DNA of 64,000 bases from Paenibacillus harenae DSM 16969 (lineage in GTDB: Bacteria; Bacillota; Bacilli; Paenibacillales; Paenibacillaceae), in assembly GCF_000422465.1 (NCBI RefSeq), contig NZ_AULV01000014.1:206036-270035 (forward strand). The letters run 5' to 3'. The first letter of the stretch is position 1; every line of letters begins with the position of its first letter. Shown here piece by piece: positions 52,576 through 63,845 of this stretch. The position numbers and the translations under genes were made by a program. The notes beneath the pieces are model-generated. The model made no database searches, was not told where the DNA came from, and was given only the letters and a program-made list of their open reading frames with translations.

Positions 52576-52841
52576 TGTGGATAATCGCATGAAACGCCGA
52601 TCCGATTCAGAAACTAATAACATGTGAATAATCCACAGGCGCCTAAACCGAACTTTGTCGAAATCTTAACAAGATATAAACAATATGTAGTGGTGTAGAT
52701 AACTTTTATGCACAAGCAGTTGAGAATGTGGATAAAATATGCGTTTTCGTTGAAATATAAGGCGTCTTTTGCTATGATAATTATGTTTTCGTTGTGGATT
52801 ACATCGTTGTCACCTCATTTTTATCAACAGCCTGTGGATAA
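52576..52841. other. oriC: oriC left part: DnaA-box cluster upstream of dnaA
   Basis: Perfect boxes TGTGGATAA at 52576-52584, 52727-52735 and 52833-52841; one-mismatch boxes at about 52629, 52694, 52793 and 52821. The region is AT-rich and lies between rpmH and dnaA, as the incA/incB part of the Bacillus origin. It also regulates dnaA through DnaA binding. Confidence 0.9.
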
Positions 52842-52912
52842 CATTGTGAACAATTTAATCCCCTATTTATAACTCATTCGCATATTTCTCTGCATAATGT
52901 GGATGCATTCGT

Positions 52913-52918
52913 TATAAT
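52913..52918 (+). promoter_or_regulatory. Putative -10 of the dnaA promoter
   Basis: TATAAT lies 69 bases before the dnaA start. The -35 at about 52890 is weak. Confidence 0.45.
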
Positions 52919-52986
52919 ACCCTGATATTCGACATTTTTTCGCGTACCTGAGCCTTTTTGGGCGATTGGATAAGGAGTGACAGTCT

Positions 52987-54339
52987 GTGGACAGCCATAC
53001 TTATGATTTATGGCAGCAAGTGTTGTCGATCATCCAGACTAAATTAAGCAAACCGAGCTTTGACACCTGGTTCAAAGCGACGAAGGCTTCTTTTGTCGAT
53101 GATTCTTTGCTTGAAGTAACTGCGCCGACAACATTTGCGGCCGAATGGCTGGAGGGCCGCTATACGAAGCTGATTCGGGCAACTCTGTTTGAATTTTTGG
53201 GCAAGCAGGTTGACGTGCGCTTTTCTATAGAAGAACCAAGAAGCACGGAGCCGGCATTTCAATTTCCGCCGAAAGCGATCCAACAGCCGGTTACGAATGA
53301 AGAAACCCATACTCATATGCTTAACCCGAAGTATACGTTTGATACATTCGTCATCGGCGCGAATAACCGTTTTGCGCACGCGGCTTCGCTTGCGGTCGCG
53401 GAAGCGCCGGCGAAGGCTTATAATCCTTTGTTTTTGTACGGTGGCGTAGGTCTCGGGAAAACCCACCTCATGCATGCCATCGGCCATTACATTATGGATC
53501 ACAACCCCAATACGAGAGTGCTTTATATTTCGTCGGAGAAATTTACGAATGAATTCATTAATGCCATCCGCGATAACCGCGGGGAGAGCTTCCGTACGAA
53601 ATACCGCAATATTGACGTACTGCTGATCGACGATATCCAGTTTCTGGCCGGAAAAGAGCAGACGCAGGAGGAGTTTTTTCATACCTTCAACGCGCTGCAC
53701 GAAGAACGAAAGCAAATCGTCATCTCAAGCGACCGGCCCCCGAAAGAGATTCCGACCTTGGAGGAACGGCTGCGCTCGCGCTTTGAATGGGGACTGATAA
53801 CGGATATTCAGCCTCCGGATCTAGAGACCAGGATTGCGATTCTGCGCAAGAAAGCCCGCGCCGAGAATCTCGATATCCCGAACGAAGCGATGATTTATAT
53901 CGCCAATCAAATCGATACGAATATCCGTGAGTTAGAAGGCGCTTTAATCCGGGTCGTCGCTTATTCCTCGCTAATAAATGCCGATATTACATCGCATTTG
54001 GCAGCCGAAGCGTTGAAGGACATCATTCCTTCCAGCAGGCCGAGGATGATCACGATCCAGGACATTCAGACGAAGGTCGGGGAATTTTACGGCCTGCGCC
54101 TGGAGGAATTTAAAGCCCGCAAACGCACGAAAGCCGTCGCCTTCCCGCGGCAAATCGCGATGTATTTATCGCGCGAGCTGACCGACTTCTCCTTACCGAA
54201 GATCGGCGAAGCATTCGGCGGCAGAGACCATACAACCGTCATCCATGCGCATGAGAAAATAACGCAGCAGCTAAAGGTGGATCAGGATCTCTATAAAATC
54301 GTGCAAAACCTGTCGGAAAAAATTAAAAATCATATGTGA
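52987..54339 (+). CDS. dnaA: Chromosomal replication initiator protein DnaA
   Basis: 450 residues from a GTG with AAGGAGTGA upstream. Domain I (1-90) for helicase loading, a short linker, AAA+ domain with Walker [13 protein letters not shown] (about 152-165) and Walker [16 protein letters not shown], and a C-terminal helix-turn-helix DNA-binding domain with [16 protein letters not shown]. It binds boxes on both sides of its own gene and melts the origin. All motifs are intact. Confidence 0.98.
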   Translation: MDSHTYDLWQQVLSIIQTKLSKPSFDTWFKATKASFVDDSLLEVTAPTTFAAEWLEGRYTKLIRATLFEFLGKQVDVRFSIEEPRSTEPAFQFPPKAIQQPVTNEETHTHMLNPKYTFDTFVIGANNRFAHAASLAVAEAPAKAYNPLFLYGGVGLGKTHLMHAIGHYIMDHNPNTRVLYISSEKFTNEFINAIRDNRGESFRTKYRNIDVLLIDDIQFLAGKEQTQEEFFHTFNALHEERKQIVISSDRPPKEIPTLEERLRSRFEWGLITDIQPPDLETRIAILRKKARAENLDIPNEAMIYIANQIDTNIRELEGALIRVVAYSSLINADITSHLAAEALKDIIPSSRPRMITIQDIQTKVGEFYGLRLEEFKARKRTKAVAFPRQIAMYLSRELTDFSLPKIGEAFGGRDHTTVIHAHEKITQQLKVDQDLYKIVQNLSEKIKNHM

Positions 54340-54345
54340 ACAACT

Positions 54346-54465
54346 AAGCAAGCCTATGCACACGCTATGCACATGTGGATAGGCTTGCTTTCTCAGTGTT
54401 CCACGGGGTTATCCACATATTCAGGCCCCCTACTACTACGTCTACTAAAAATCTTTAAAAAAACA
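54346..54465. other. oriC: oriC right part: terminator-like hairpin, DnaA boxes and DnaA-trio unwinding element
   Basis: Left to right: a 16-bp hairpin AAGCAAGCCTATGCAC/GTGGATAGGCTTGCTT with one mismatch (54346-54390), whose right arm contains box TGTGGATAG; perfect box TTATCCACA (54409-54417); GC-rich GGCCCCC (54424-54430); trio repeats TACTACTACGTCTACTA (54431-54447); then an A/T-rich tract. This is the same order as the Bacillus subtilis unwinding site (box, GC cluster, DnaA-trios, AT tract). Confidence 0.85.
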
Positions 54466-54537
54466 TCATCAAATCAGCGTAAACGCGGTTAAGCGGCTGC
54501 TGTGGACGCATCTACTATGAACGCTAGGAGTGAAAAC

Positions 54538-55680
54538 ATGAAATTATCCATCTCAAAAAATGAATTAAACGACGCGATTCAACAAGTTGCGAAAGCCGCT
54601 TCCTCTCGTCCGACAATCCCGATTCTCGGCGGCATCAAAATCGAAGTCACTCATTTAGGTGTAACGTTAACCGCGAGCGATACCGATATTTCTATTCAAA
54701 GTTTTATCCCTGTAGAACGGGACCAATACGTTATTGCACATGTGGATAAACCGGGAAGCGTCGTCCTCCCCGCCAAATTTTTTGTCGAAATCATTAAAAA
54801 ACTGCCTTCTGATCAAGTCTTGATCGAGGTTAACAGCAATTTTCAAACGATTATTCGATCCGGTTCGACGGAAATCCAAATGGTCGGCCTCGATCCGGAA
54901 GAATTCCCGGTACTCCCTTCCATCGAACAAAACGATGTGCTTCAAATGCCCGGCGATTTATTAAGAGCGATGATAAGACAGACCGTGCTGGCCGCATCGA
55001 CCAGCGAACAAACGCCGATTTTGACGGGTGTCCTTTGGAGCTTAGCCGAAGGAGAATTAAAGTTTGTAGCGACAGACCGCCATCGTCTCGCAAGCCGTAC
55101 GGCACAAGTCGATACGGTTCCCGACTACAAATTCAACAATATTGTCATTTCCGCTAAGACGCTGATTGAGCTGTCTAAGCTCGTACCGGAACAAAATACG
55201 CTTGTGGATATTGTAGTGGCAGACAATCAAGTGTTGTTTAAGCTGGGCAATGTTCTCTTTTTTACGCGTATTTTGGATGGAACTTATCCCGATACTTCTA
55301 AAATTATTCCGCAAACGTTCAAAACAGAACTTGTTTTGGATACAAAAAATGTAATGGATGCGATTGACCGCGCTTATCTCATGTCGCGCGAGGAGAAAAC
55401 GAACATTGTTCGACTGATGACGCTGGAGGACGGTTCGATTGAAATTTCGTCCAGCTCCACCGAGCTTGGGCGCGTAACGGAACAGCTGGAAGCGAAGGAA
55501 TTTAACGGAGACCCTCTTCGAATCGCTTTTAACTCCAAATATATGCTGGATGTGCTCAAGGTTATCGACAGCGAGCAGTTGTTCATCGGCTTCACGGGAG
55601 CGATGAGCCCGATCATTATTCGTCCGATCGATCATGCCTACAGCATGTACGTTATTCTGCCGTATCGCACGACCGGCTAA
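54538..55680 (+). CDS. dnaN: DNA polymerase III sliding clamp (beta subunit)
   Basis: 380 residues, the usual length. The ATG at 54538 (MKLSISKNELNDAIQQVAKA) is chosen because it is the family start and follows TAGGAG. Three clamp domains; the C-terminus ends with the partner-binding IRPIDHAYSMYVILPYRTTG. It encircles DNA as a dimer for the replicase. It follows dnaA across the origin's right part. Confidence 0.98.
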   Translation: MKLSISKNELNDAIQQVAKAASSRPTIPILGGIKIEVTHLGVTLTASDTDISIQSFIPVERDQYVIAHVDKPGSVVLPAKFFVEIIKKLPSDQVLIEVNSNFQTIIRSGSTEIQMVGLDPEEFPVLPSIEQNDVLQMPGDLLRAMIRQTVLAASTSEQTPILTGVLWSLAEGELKFVATDRHRLASRTAQVDTVPDYKFNNIVISAKTLIELSKLVPEQNTLVDIVVADNQVLFKLGNVLFFTRILDGTYPDTSKIIPQTFKTELVLDTKNVMDAIDRAYLMSREEKTNIVRLMTLEDGSIEISSSSTELGRVTEQLEAKEFNGDPLRIAFNSKYMLDVLKVIDSEQLFIGFTGAMSPIIIRPIDHAYSMYVILPYRTTG

Positions 55681-55722
55681 AAGGTCAGTATCTCAGCAAA
55701 AGAAAGGAATGAGACGATCACG

Positions 55723-55938
55723 ATGAAAGAAATCGCCATTCGAACCGAATATATAACACTGGGCCAATTCTTGAAGCTGTCCGATTGCATCGCGACAGGC
55801 GGACACGCAAAATTTTTCCTGCAAGAAAATCAAGTGATCATCAACGGGGAAGCGGATAACCGCCGAGGCCGAAAGCTGTATGCCGGCGACCGGGTAGAAG
55901 TTGAGGACTGCGGCGTCTTTACGGTAGGTAAAGGGTAA
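55723..55938 (+). CDS. rlbA: S4-domain RNA-binding protein YaaA/RlbA
   Basis: 71 residues with a single S4 RNA-binding motif (LGQFLKLSDCIATGGHAKFFLQENQVIINGEADNRRGRKL split across about 15-55). It sits between dnaN and recF, the family's invariant place. It is thought to help large ribosomal subunit assembly. AAAGGAA lies upstream. Confidence 0.93.
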   Translation: MKEIAIRTEYITLGQFLKLSDCIATGGHAKFFLQENQVIINGEADNRRGRKLYAGDRVEVEDCGVFTVGKG

Positions 55939-55957
55939 TGGACCGGGAGGCCAAATC

Positions 55958-57067
55958 GTGTTTTTAACAAGCATACAGCTGCAAAATTATCGCAATTATT
56001 ACGAGCTTGACCTGCAAACGCCGAATAAGGTGAACGTATTTCTTGGGCCGAACGCACAGGGCAAGACGAATTTGCTCGAAGCGATATTCGTGCTGGCCCT
56101 CTCCAAGTCGCATCGTACCTCGAAGGACAAAGAGCTGATCGGCTGGCAGGGCGATTCCGCACGGATCGCAGGAGGAGTGGATAAGAAATACGGTTCCGTC
56201 AAGCTCGACCTGCTGTTCTCCGCGCAAGGGAAGAAAGCTAGAATTAACGGATTGGAGCAGCGAAAGTTAAGCGACTTTATCGGTTCCGTCAACGTGGTGA
56301 TGTTTGCGCCTGAGGATCTGGAAATAGTAAAAGGAACGCCGGGTGTGCGGAGAAGGTTTCTCGATATGGAAATCGGACAAGTGCAGCCCGGCTATTTGCA
56401 TACCTTGCAGCAATACGGGAAGGTTCTGCAGCAGCGGAATAACTTTTTGAAGGCGTCTTACGGCGGCAGCGCGAATCTGACGATGCTGGATGTGTGGAAT
56501 ATGCAGCTGGCGGAGCACGGTGTTAAAATTATGAAAAAAAGGAAACACTTTATACATAAATTACAAACATATGCCGAGCAAATCCATTCGGGCATCACGA
56601 ACGGCACCGAACAGCTGAAGATTGACTATCGTCCCTCGTTCGATACGGACGCTCTGCAAGATGAATCTGTTTTATTTGATCAATTTATGATAAAGTTAAC
56701 ACAGGTGAAAGATCAGGAGATTCGCAGAGGCGTGACCCTGGCCGGACCTCATCGCGACGATCTGGCGTTTTTTATCAACGGCAAGGAAGCGCATATATTC
56801 GGCTCCCAGGGGCAGCAGCGAACAACGGCCCTGTCATTAAAATTAGCGGAAATCGAGCTTATTAACGAGGAAATCGGGGAATATCCGCTATTATTGCTTG
56901 ACGATGTGCTCTCGGAGCTCGATCAGAATCGTCAAACGCAGCTTATTGAAACCTTTCAAAGCAAAGTACAAACTTTTATAACGACGACCGGCCTTGAAAG
57001 CGTGAATGTCAGCAGGCTTCAGGATGCCGGTATCTATCATGTGCAAGGCGGCCGAGTGACGCGATAA
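55958..57067 (+). CDS. recF: DNA replication and repair protein RecF
   Basis: 369 residues from a GTG with GGGAGG upstream. N-terminal FLTSIQLQNYRNY and Walker A GPNAQGKTNLLEA (about 30-42), Walker B LLLLDDVLSELD, signature GSQGQQRT. An SMC-like ATPase that loads RecA at stalled forks. It starts 20 bases after rlbA. Complete motifs. Confidence 0.97.
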   Translation: MFLTSIQLQNYRNYYELDLQTPNKVNVFLGPNAQGKTNLLEAIFVLALSKSHRTSKDKELIGWQGDSARIAGGVDKKYGSVKLDLLFSAQGKKARINGLEQRKLSDFIGSVNVVMFAPEDLEIVKGTPGVRRRFLDMEIGQVQPGYLHTLQQYGKVLQQRNNFLKASYGGSANLTMLDVWNMQLAEHGVKIMKKRKHFIHKLQTYAEQIHSGITNGTEQLKIDYRPSFDTDALQDESVLFDQFMIKLTQVKDQEIRRGVTLAGPHRDDLAFFINGKEAHIFGSQGQQRTTALSLKLAEIELINEEIGEYPLLLLDDVLSELDQNRQTQLIETFQSKVQTFITTTGLESVNVSRLQDAGIYHVQGGRVTR

Positions 57068-57097
57068 GGCGCGAATAGGAGAGGTGAGCGGGAGAAC

Positions 57098-57349
57098 ATG
57101 TACATCCATTTAGGCGGCGAGAAAATTATTCGGGCTGCGGAGCTGGTGGCCATTTTTGATATATCGATCGAGCAATCCTCTAAACTATCCAAGCAATTTG
57201 TTGCGGGTGCACGCAAGCGCAAGGACGTCGAAACGATAGGTGAGGAAGAACCGAAATCTATCGTGGTGACCAAGCAGAAAATCTATTATTCGCCTATTTC
57301 ATCCTCTACCCTTAAGAAACGGGCCCATCATTTTGTGGCTAATGGTTAG
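57098..57349 (+). CDS. remB: RemB (DUF370) extracellular-matrix regulator
   Basis: 83 residues. MYIHLGGEKIIRAAELVAIFD is the DUF370/YaaB hallmark. RemA/RemB proteins are DNA-binding regulators of matrix genes in Bacillus. It lies between recF and gyrB as in Bacillus yaaB. GAGAGGTGAG upstream gives a suitable site. Confidence 0.92.
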   Translation: MYIHLGGEKIIRAAELVAIFDISIEQSSKLSKQFVAGARKRKDVETIGEEEPKSIVVTKQKIYYSPISSSTLKKRAHHFVANG

Positions 57350-57389
57350 AGCGAGGGCAACCAGGAAGAGCAGTTGAGAGGAGCAGTGA

Positions 57390-59306
<1,917 letters not shown>

Positions 59307-59317
59307 GGTAGCCATTC

Positions 59318-59472
59318 AAGTACAGAAATGTCTTTCGGCGTTCTTGTCGGAGAATGTAAATCGTTTTCTCCGTATTTTTCTAAGGCAGCACATGTAGTAA
59401 GCTCACGCTAAAAAAGGTATCGCGGAGAATTCTAAGCGTATGTAAGAGTAAAACTAAATTCCTAGAATATAT
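59318..59472 (+). repeat. Dispersed three-hairpin intergenic element, copy G (variant)
   Basis: Directly after gyrB. Hairpin 1, GCGTTCT/AGAATGT (59339-59345 and 59352-59358), keeps the TGTCGG loop but swaps one C-G pair for T-A and uses G-U pairs. Further on, TCGCGGAGAATTCTAAG (about 59416-59432) resembles the variant arm of copy D. Here the element is on the gene strand. Confidence 0.5.
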
Positions 59473-59474
59473 GC

Positions 59475-59513
59475 AAGAAGCAGCCGCCCGTTACGGACGT
59501 CTGCTTCTTTTTT
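59475..59513 (+). terminator. Terminator of gyrB
   Basis: Perfect 9-bp stem AAGAAGCAG/CTGCTTCTT (59475-59483, 59501-59509) with a 17-base loop, followed by TTTT. It shows gyrB and gyrA are separate transcripts. Confidence 0.88.
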
Positions 59514-59911
59514 GTAGCTGCCGTAGGCGACCGCATAGCGGTAAACCCTGTGAAATACGCTTTGGTCCGGGAGTTTGCGAAATATAAAGGGATCTGGGCG
59601 AGAATTCACCTCAAGAATCCAGGGATAGAGCAATAATCGGGATTCGAATGAAGCACGAGACAGAGTTTGGTTTGAGTGGTATAATGGAAGTTGGGTCTGT
59701 TTAAATTATGGCGGTATAACGTGGATGGAGAGCGGTAATTTACCTATTCCATATAGATGATTTATAATTTCCACAAGCCGCGACATGCAAGAAACGGACG
59801 GTAATTACAGAAGCGTGGGATGAGAAGGTTTATATGCCCGCTTTTTGTGAAAGTAATATAAGAGTTATATGGATTTAAGAGCAGCGATAGATGGCGTCAG
59901 GGAGGTAAATC
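59514..59911 (+). promoter_or_regulatory. 398-bp gyrA upstream region with putative promoter
   Basis: No gene seen. A partial element arm (CGAAATATAA) lies near 59578. A likely -10 TATAAT is at 59680-59685 with no strong -35. The long leader before gyrA (over 200 bases) is unexplained. Confidence 0.45.
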
Positions 59912-62395
59912 ATGGCGGAAGAAGAACGAATATCAATAAGAGATCGGGATATTGGTACGGAGATGCGAGATTCCTTTATGGATTACGCAATGAGTATCAT
60001 TGTAAGCCGTGCTCTTCCCGATGTCAGGGACGGACTGAAGCCGGTCCATCGTCGTATTTTGTTTGCGATGTCTGAGCTCGGTATGTCACCGGACAAGCCG
60101 TATAAGAAATCTGCGAGAATCGTAGGAGAAGTTATCGGTAAGTACCATCCTCACGGTGATTCGGCCGTGTATGAGTCGATGGTACGGATGGCGCAGGATT
60201 TCTCGATGCGTTATATGCTTGTTGACGGCCACGGGAACTTCGGATCGATTGACGGCGATTTTGCGGCTGCCATGCGTTATACGGAAGCAAGGCTTTCGAA
60301 GATCGCAATGGAGCTGCTGCGAGATATCAACAAGGAAACAATTGATTTCGCCCCCAATTACGACGGTGAAGAGTCGGAACCGGTTGTATTGCCGGCCCGA
60401 TATCCGAATTTGCTCGTAAACGGCGTTACAGGGATCGCCGTAGGTATGGCTACCAATATTCCGCCGCATAACCTGAATGAAGTAATTGATGGCGTACAAG
60501 CTATGATTAGCAATCCGGATATTACACCGGTCGAGCTCATGGAATTTATTAAAGGACCGGATTTCCCTACAGCAGGTTTTGTTATGGGGCGCCAGGGCAT
60601 TCGTCAGGCCTACTTGACAGGTCGAGGTTCAGTGACGATGCGCGCACGCGCAACCATTGAGGAGAATGGCGGCAAAGCGCGCATTATCGTGCATGAGCTT
60701 CCATATCAAGTAATTAAGGCGCGTCTGGTCGAGAAGATTGCTGAGCTTGTACGCGAGAAAAAGATAGAAGGCATCACCGATTTGCGCGATGAATCGGACC
60801 GGAACGGCATGCGCGTAGTCATTGAGCTGCGCCGGGACGTGAACCCAAGCGTCGTACTGAACAATTTGTACAAACACACGCAGCTGCAGTCTAACTTCGG
60901 CATCAATATGCTGGCACTCGTAAATGGCGAGCCGAAAACCCTTAATATAAGGGATATGCTTTACCATTACCTGCAGCACCAGATCGAAGTTATCCGCCGT
61001 CGTACCGAGTATGACTTAAAGAAGGCCGAAGCTCGTGCGCATATTTTGGAAGGCTTGCGTATCGCTCTAGACCATTTGGACGAGGTCATTGCTTTAATCC
61101 GTTCGTCCCAAACGGCCGATCAAGCCCGCGAGGGATTGATCGAACGATTCTCGCTCAGCCATGAGCAAGCCCAGGCGATTTTGGATATGCGTTTGCAGCG
61201 TCTGACAGGACTGGAACGTGACAAAATTGAAGCGGAATATGCTGAGCTTTTGAAGAAAATTGCGGAATACAAAGCCATTCTTGCAGACGAGCAGCTTGTG
61301 CTTGACATTATAAGCACGGAGCTGGCGGAGCTGAAGGATCGCTTTGGCGATGAACGCCGTACGGAGATCACAGCCAGTGATGAGGAGATTTTGGACGAGG
61401 ATCTGATCCCTCGCGAGGACGTCATTATCTCGATCACCCATTCCGGCTACATTAAGCGTCTTCCGGTTACGACTTACCGCAGCCAGAAGCGGGGCGGCAA
61501 AGGCGTAGTCGGCATGGATACTAAGAACGACGATTTCGTTGAGCATCTCTTTGTATCAAATACGCATCACTATTTGCTGTTCTTTACGAACAAAGGCAAA
61601 GTATATAAACTCAAAGCCTACGAAATTCCGGATTTGAGCCGTACGGCACGCGGAACGCCGATCATTAACCTCATTCAAATCGAACAGGGCGAGACGATCA
61701 ATGCGGTAATTCCGGTGCAGGAATTTGATGCCGAGCATTTCTTGTTTTTCGCTACCAGACAAGGCGTGGTGAAGAAAACGCCGCTGGATGATTATGTAAA
61801 CATACGGAAGATCGGCTTAATCGCCATTTCGCTCCGCGAAGATGATGACTTAATCGGCGTAAAGCTGACGGACGGCAATCAGGAAATCATCATGGGTACG
61901 GCGCAAGGTATGTCGATCCGTTACTCCGAGCAGGACGTCCGCTCCATGGGACGTTCGGCTACAGGCGTGAAAGGCATTCAGCTCGACGACGAGGATACCG
62001 TTATTGATATGGATGTTATTTCAAAGGACAAAGACATTCTTATCGTTACCTCGAAAGGCTACGGCAAGCGTACTCCCGTTGCCGATTACCGCATCCAGAA
62101 CCGCGGCGGCAAAGGGATTAAGACGCTTAATGTGACCGACAAGAACGGACCGATCGTGTCGCTTAAGGTTGTCGAGAATGACGAGGATCTGATGATTATG
62201 ACCGCATCCGGAACGATGATCCGTACGAGTATGGAAGGCATTTCAACGATGGGCCGGAATACACAAGGCGTAAGGCTCATTCATACACGCGAAGACGATA
62301 CCGTTGCGACGGTAACCCGGGTAGCGCGCAGCGAAGATAATGAGGCGCTGGGCGATCAAGAAGATCAGAATGGCATCGAGCCGACTGTTGAATAA
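59912..62395 (+). CDS. gyrA: DNA gyrase subunit A
   Basis: 827 residues. Breakage-reunion domain with active Tyr in [10 protein letters not shown] (about 122) and quinolone region [13 protein letters not shown], which has the usual Ser. The C-terminal beta-pinwheel begins with GyrA box QKRGGKG, so it is gyrase and not topoisomerase IV. GGGAGGTAAATC precedes the ATG. The C-terminus is acidic. Confidence 0.98.
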   Translation: MAEEERISIRDRDIGTEMRDSFMDYAMSIIVSRALPDVRDGLKPVHRRILFAMSELGMSPDKPYKKSARIVGEVIGKYHPHGDSAVYESMVRMAQDFSMRYMLVDGHGNFGSIDGDFAAAMRYTEARLSKIAMELLRDINKETIDFAPNYDGEESEPVVLPARYPNLLVNGVTGIAVGMATNIPPHNLNEVIDGVQAMISNPDITPVELMEFIKGPDFPTAGFVMGRQGIRQAYLTGRGSVTMRARATIEENGGKARIIVHELPYQVIKARLVEKIAELVREKKIEGITDLRDESDRNGMRVVIELRRDVNPSVVLNNLYKHTQLQSNFGINMLALVNGEPKTLNIRDMLYHYLQHQIEVIRRRTEYDLKKAEARAHILEGLRIALDHLDEVIALIRSSQTADQAREGLIERFSLSHEQAQAILDMRLQRLTGLERDKIEAEYAELLKKIAEYKAILADEQLVLDIISTELAELKDRFGDERRTEITASDEEILDEDLIPREDVIISITHSGYIKRLPVTTYRSQKRGGKGVVGMDTKNDDFVEHLFVSNTHHYLLFFTNKGKVYKLKAYEIPDLSRTARGTPIINLIQIEQGETINAVIPVQEFDAEHFLFFATRQGVVKKTPLDDYVNIRKIGLIAISLREDDDLIGVKLTDGNQEIIMGTAQGMSIRYSEQDVRSMGRSATGVKGIQLDDEDTVIDMDVISKDKDILIVTSKGYGKRTPVADYRIQNRGGKGIKTLNVTDKNGPIVSLKVVENDEDLMIMTASGTMIRTSMEGISTMGRNTQGVRLIHTREDDTVATVTRVARSEDNEALGDQEDQNGIEPTVE

Positions 62396-62438
62396 ATGAT
62401 CCGTTTTGAAGAAAAAGGTTGAAGGGGAGAGGACGCAG

Positions 62439-63509
62439 GTGGCAGCGGTAACGTTATCACAGTTAAAGCTAGGCGATAAAATCAGTGAAAATGTCCTCAC
62501 CCCGTTCGGCAGCGTTCTATTTCAAAAGGGGAGAATCGTGACCCCGAAGGAAATAGAAATTTTACAAGCATTCCTTGTTCCAATTGTTGATGTTGAGGCC
62601 AACGGTGCAGTGAAAACAATCGAGGATGCGGACGATGATGTGGTTAAGGATACGAGTGAGGCCTTCGTTGCGTCGCCTCTACATGAAGAGTATGACAAAA
62701 TGGTCCATGTTTTGCGCGATGTGTTTAATTCAATTGTGACGGGCGCAAATTTACCGGTCATGGATATTCGAAAGCAGCTCGAGAGGACGCTTGAACATGT
62801 GAAGAGCTATAATCTTCTAACGTTCATGCCGCGCCAATTCTTGGAGAAGGATTACCTGCTTCATAACAGTATTGCTTCAGCTTTGACTTCCTATCAAATT
62901 GCGCAGTGGGTCGGTTTTCCTCAAAAGGATTGGATGCAGATCGCGTTCGCCGGCCTGCTGCATGACATTGGGAATGTGCGGATTAACAAAGCGATTTTGA
63001 CGAAACCGAATGCGCTCACCTCGGATGAGAAAGAAGAAATGATGAAGCATACCGTAATCGGGTATCAAATGCTCAAAAATGTACCCGCGCTGAACGAAGG
63101 GGTTAAAATGGCCGCGCTTCAGCATCATGAGAAGGTCGATGGGTCAGGTTATCCTCTCGGAATCGATGCGACAAAAATCCATTCGTATGCCAAAATTGTA
63201 GCCATTGCGGATATCTTCCATGCAATGACGTTGAACAAGACGTATCGCAAAGCGGTTTCGCCTTATCTAGTGATGGAACAGATCCAAAGCGATGCTTTCG
63301 GGAAGCTGGATCCGGCCTACGTTCGGACGTTTGTCGAGAAAGCGACCCAGTTTCATAATGGAACGGTGGTTAAACTTAGCGATGACCGTATTGGGGAAAT
63401 CGTATTTACGGATCGCGAGCATCCGACGAGACCATGGGTATCGATTGACGGTGCGATCATCAACCTATCCGTAGAACGGTATCTTCACATCAAAGAAGTG
63501 TTAAAATAG
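62439..63509 (+). CDS. HD-GYP domain phosphodiesterase
   Basis: 356 residues from a GTG at 62439 with GGAGAGG about 7 bases upstream. The N-terminal 120 residues are of unknown fold; then the HD-GYP domain (about 165-300) with LLHDIGNVRINK and HHEKVDGSGYP (metal and GYP residues intact). HD-GYP proteins hydrolyse cyclic dinucleotides, usually c-di-GMP. No receiver domain is attached. It is 43 bases after gyrA and may be co-transcribed. Confidence 0.92.
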   Translation: MAAVTLSQLKLGDKISENVLTPFGSVLFQKGRIVTPKEIEILQAFLVPIVDVEANGAVKTIEDADDDVVKDTSEAFVASPLHEEYDKMVHVLRDVFNSIVTGANLPVMDIRKQLERTLEHVKSYNLLTFMPRQFLEKDYLLHNSIASALTSYQIAQWVGFPQKDWMQIAFAGLLHDIGNVRINKAILTKPNALTSDEKEEMMKHTVIGYQMLKNVPALNEGVKMAALQHHEKVDGSGYPLGIDATKIHSYAKIVAIADIFHAMTLNKTYRKAVSPYLVMEQIQSDAFGKLDPAYVRTFVEKATQFHNGTVVKLSDDRIGEIVFTDREHPTRPWVSIDGAIINLSVERYLHIKEVLK

Positions 63510-63518
63510 TGAGTTAAT

Positions 63519-63594
63519 ACAGTGAGTAGGATCAACAATGTAGTGCTGGCAGCAGCAAATACATGGTATGATATCCGCTCACTGTTTTGTTTTT
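63519..63594 (+). terminator. Terminator upstream of the rRNA operon
   Basis: ACAGTGAG..GGAT (63519-63532) pairs with ATCC..CTCACTGT (63573-63585) over a long loop; TTTTGTTTTT follows. It closes the gyrA/HD-GYP transcript. Confidence 0.7.
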
Positions 63595-63670
63595 ACTAGG
63601 CATGAATAATCAATTATTAGTGGTGTAATAATAAAATAGAATGAAACCATTGATTTTTTTAAAAAAACAC

Positions 63671-63700
63671 TTGCAATCGTATAGGCAAACGTGATATATT
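63671..63700 (+). promoter_or_regulatory. rRNA operon promoter
   Basis: TTGCAA (63671-63676) and TATATT (63695-63700), 18 bases apart, about 146 bases before the mature 16S 5' end. The leader has the GTTCTTTGAAAACTGAACAA segment typical of Firmicute rRNA operons. Confidence 0.75.
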
Positions 63701-63845
63701 ATCTAAGTCGCCGCTGAGAGACACACGGCTGACGTGAAAGAAAAGATTGTTCTTTGAAAACTGAACAACGAGTGAAACTGCCCCGTTAATCCTCACGGAT
63801 TAATGGAAAAGCGATAAAAAAGTAATGAGTCATCAACTAACCAAT

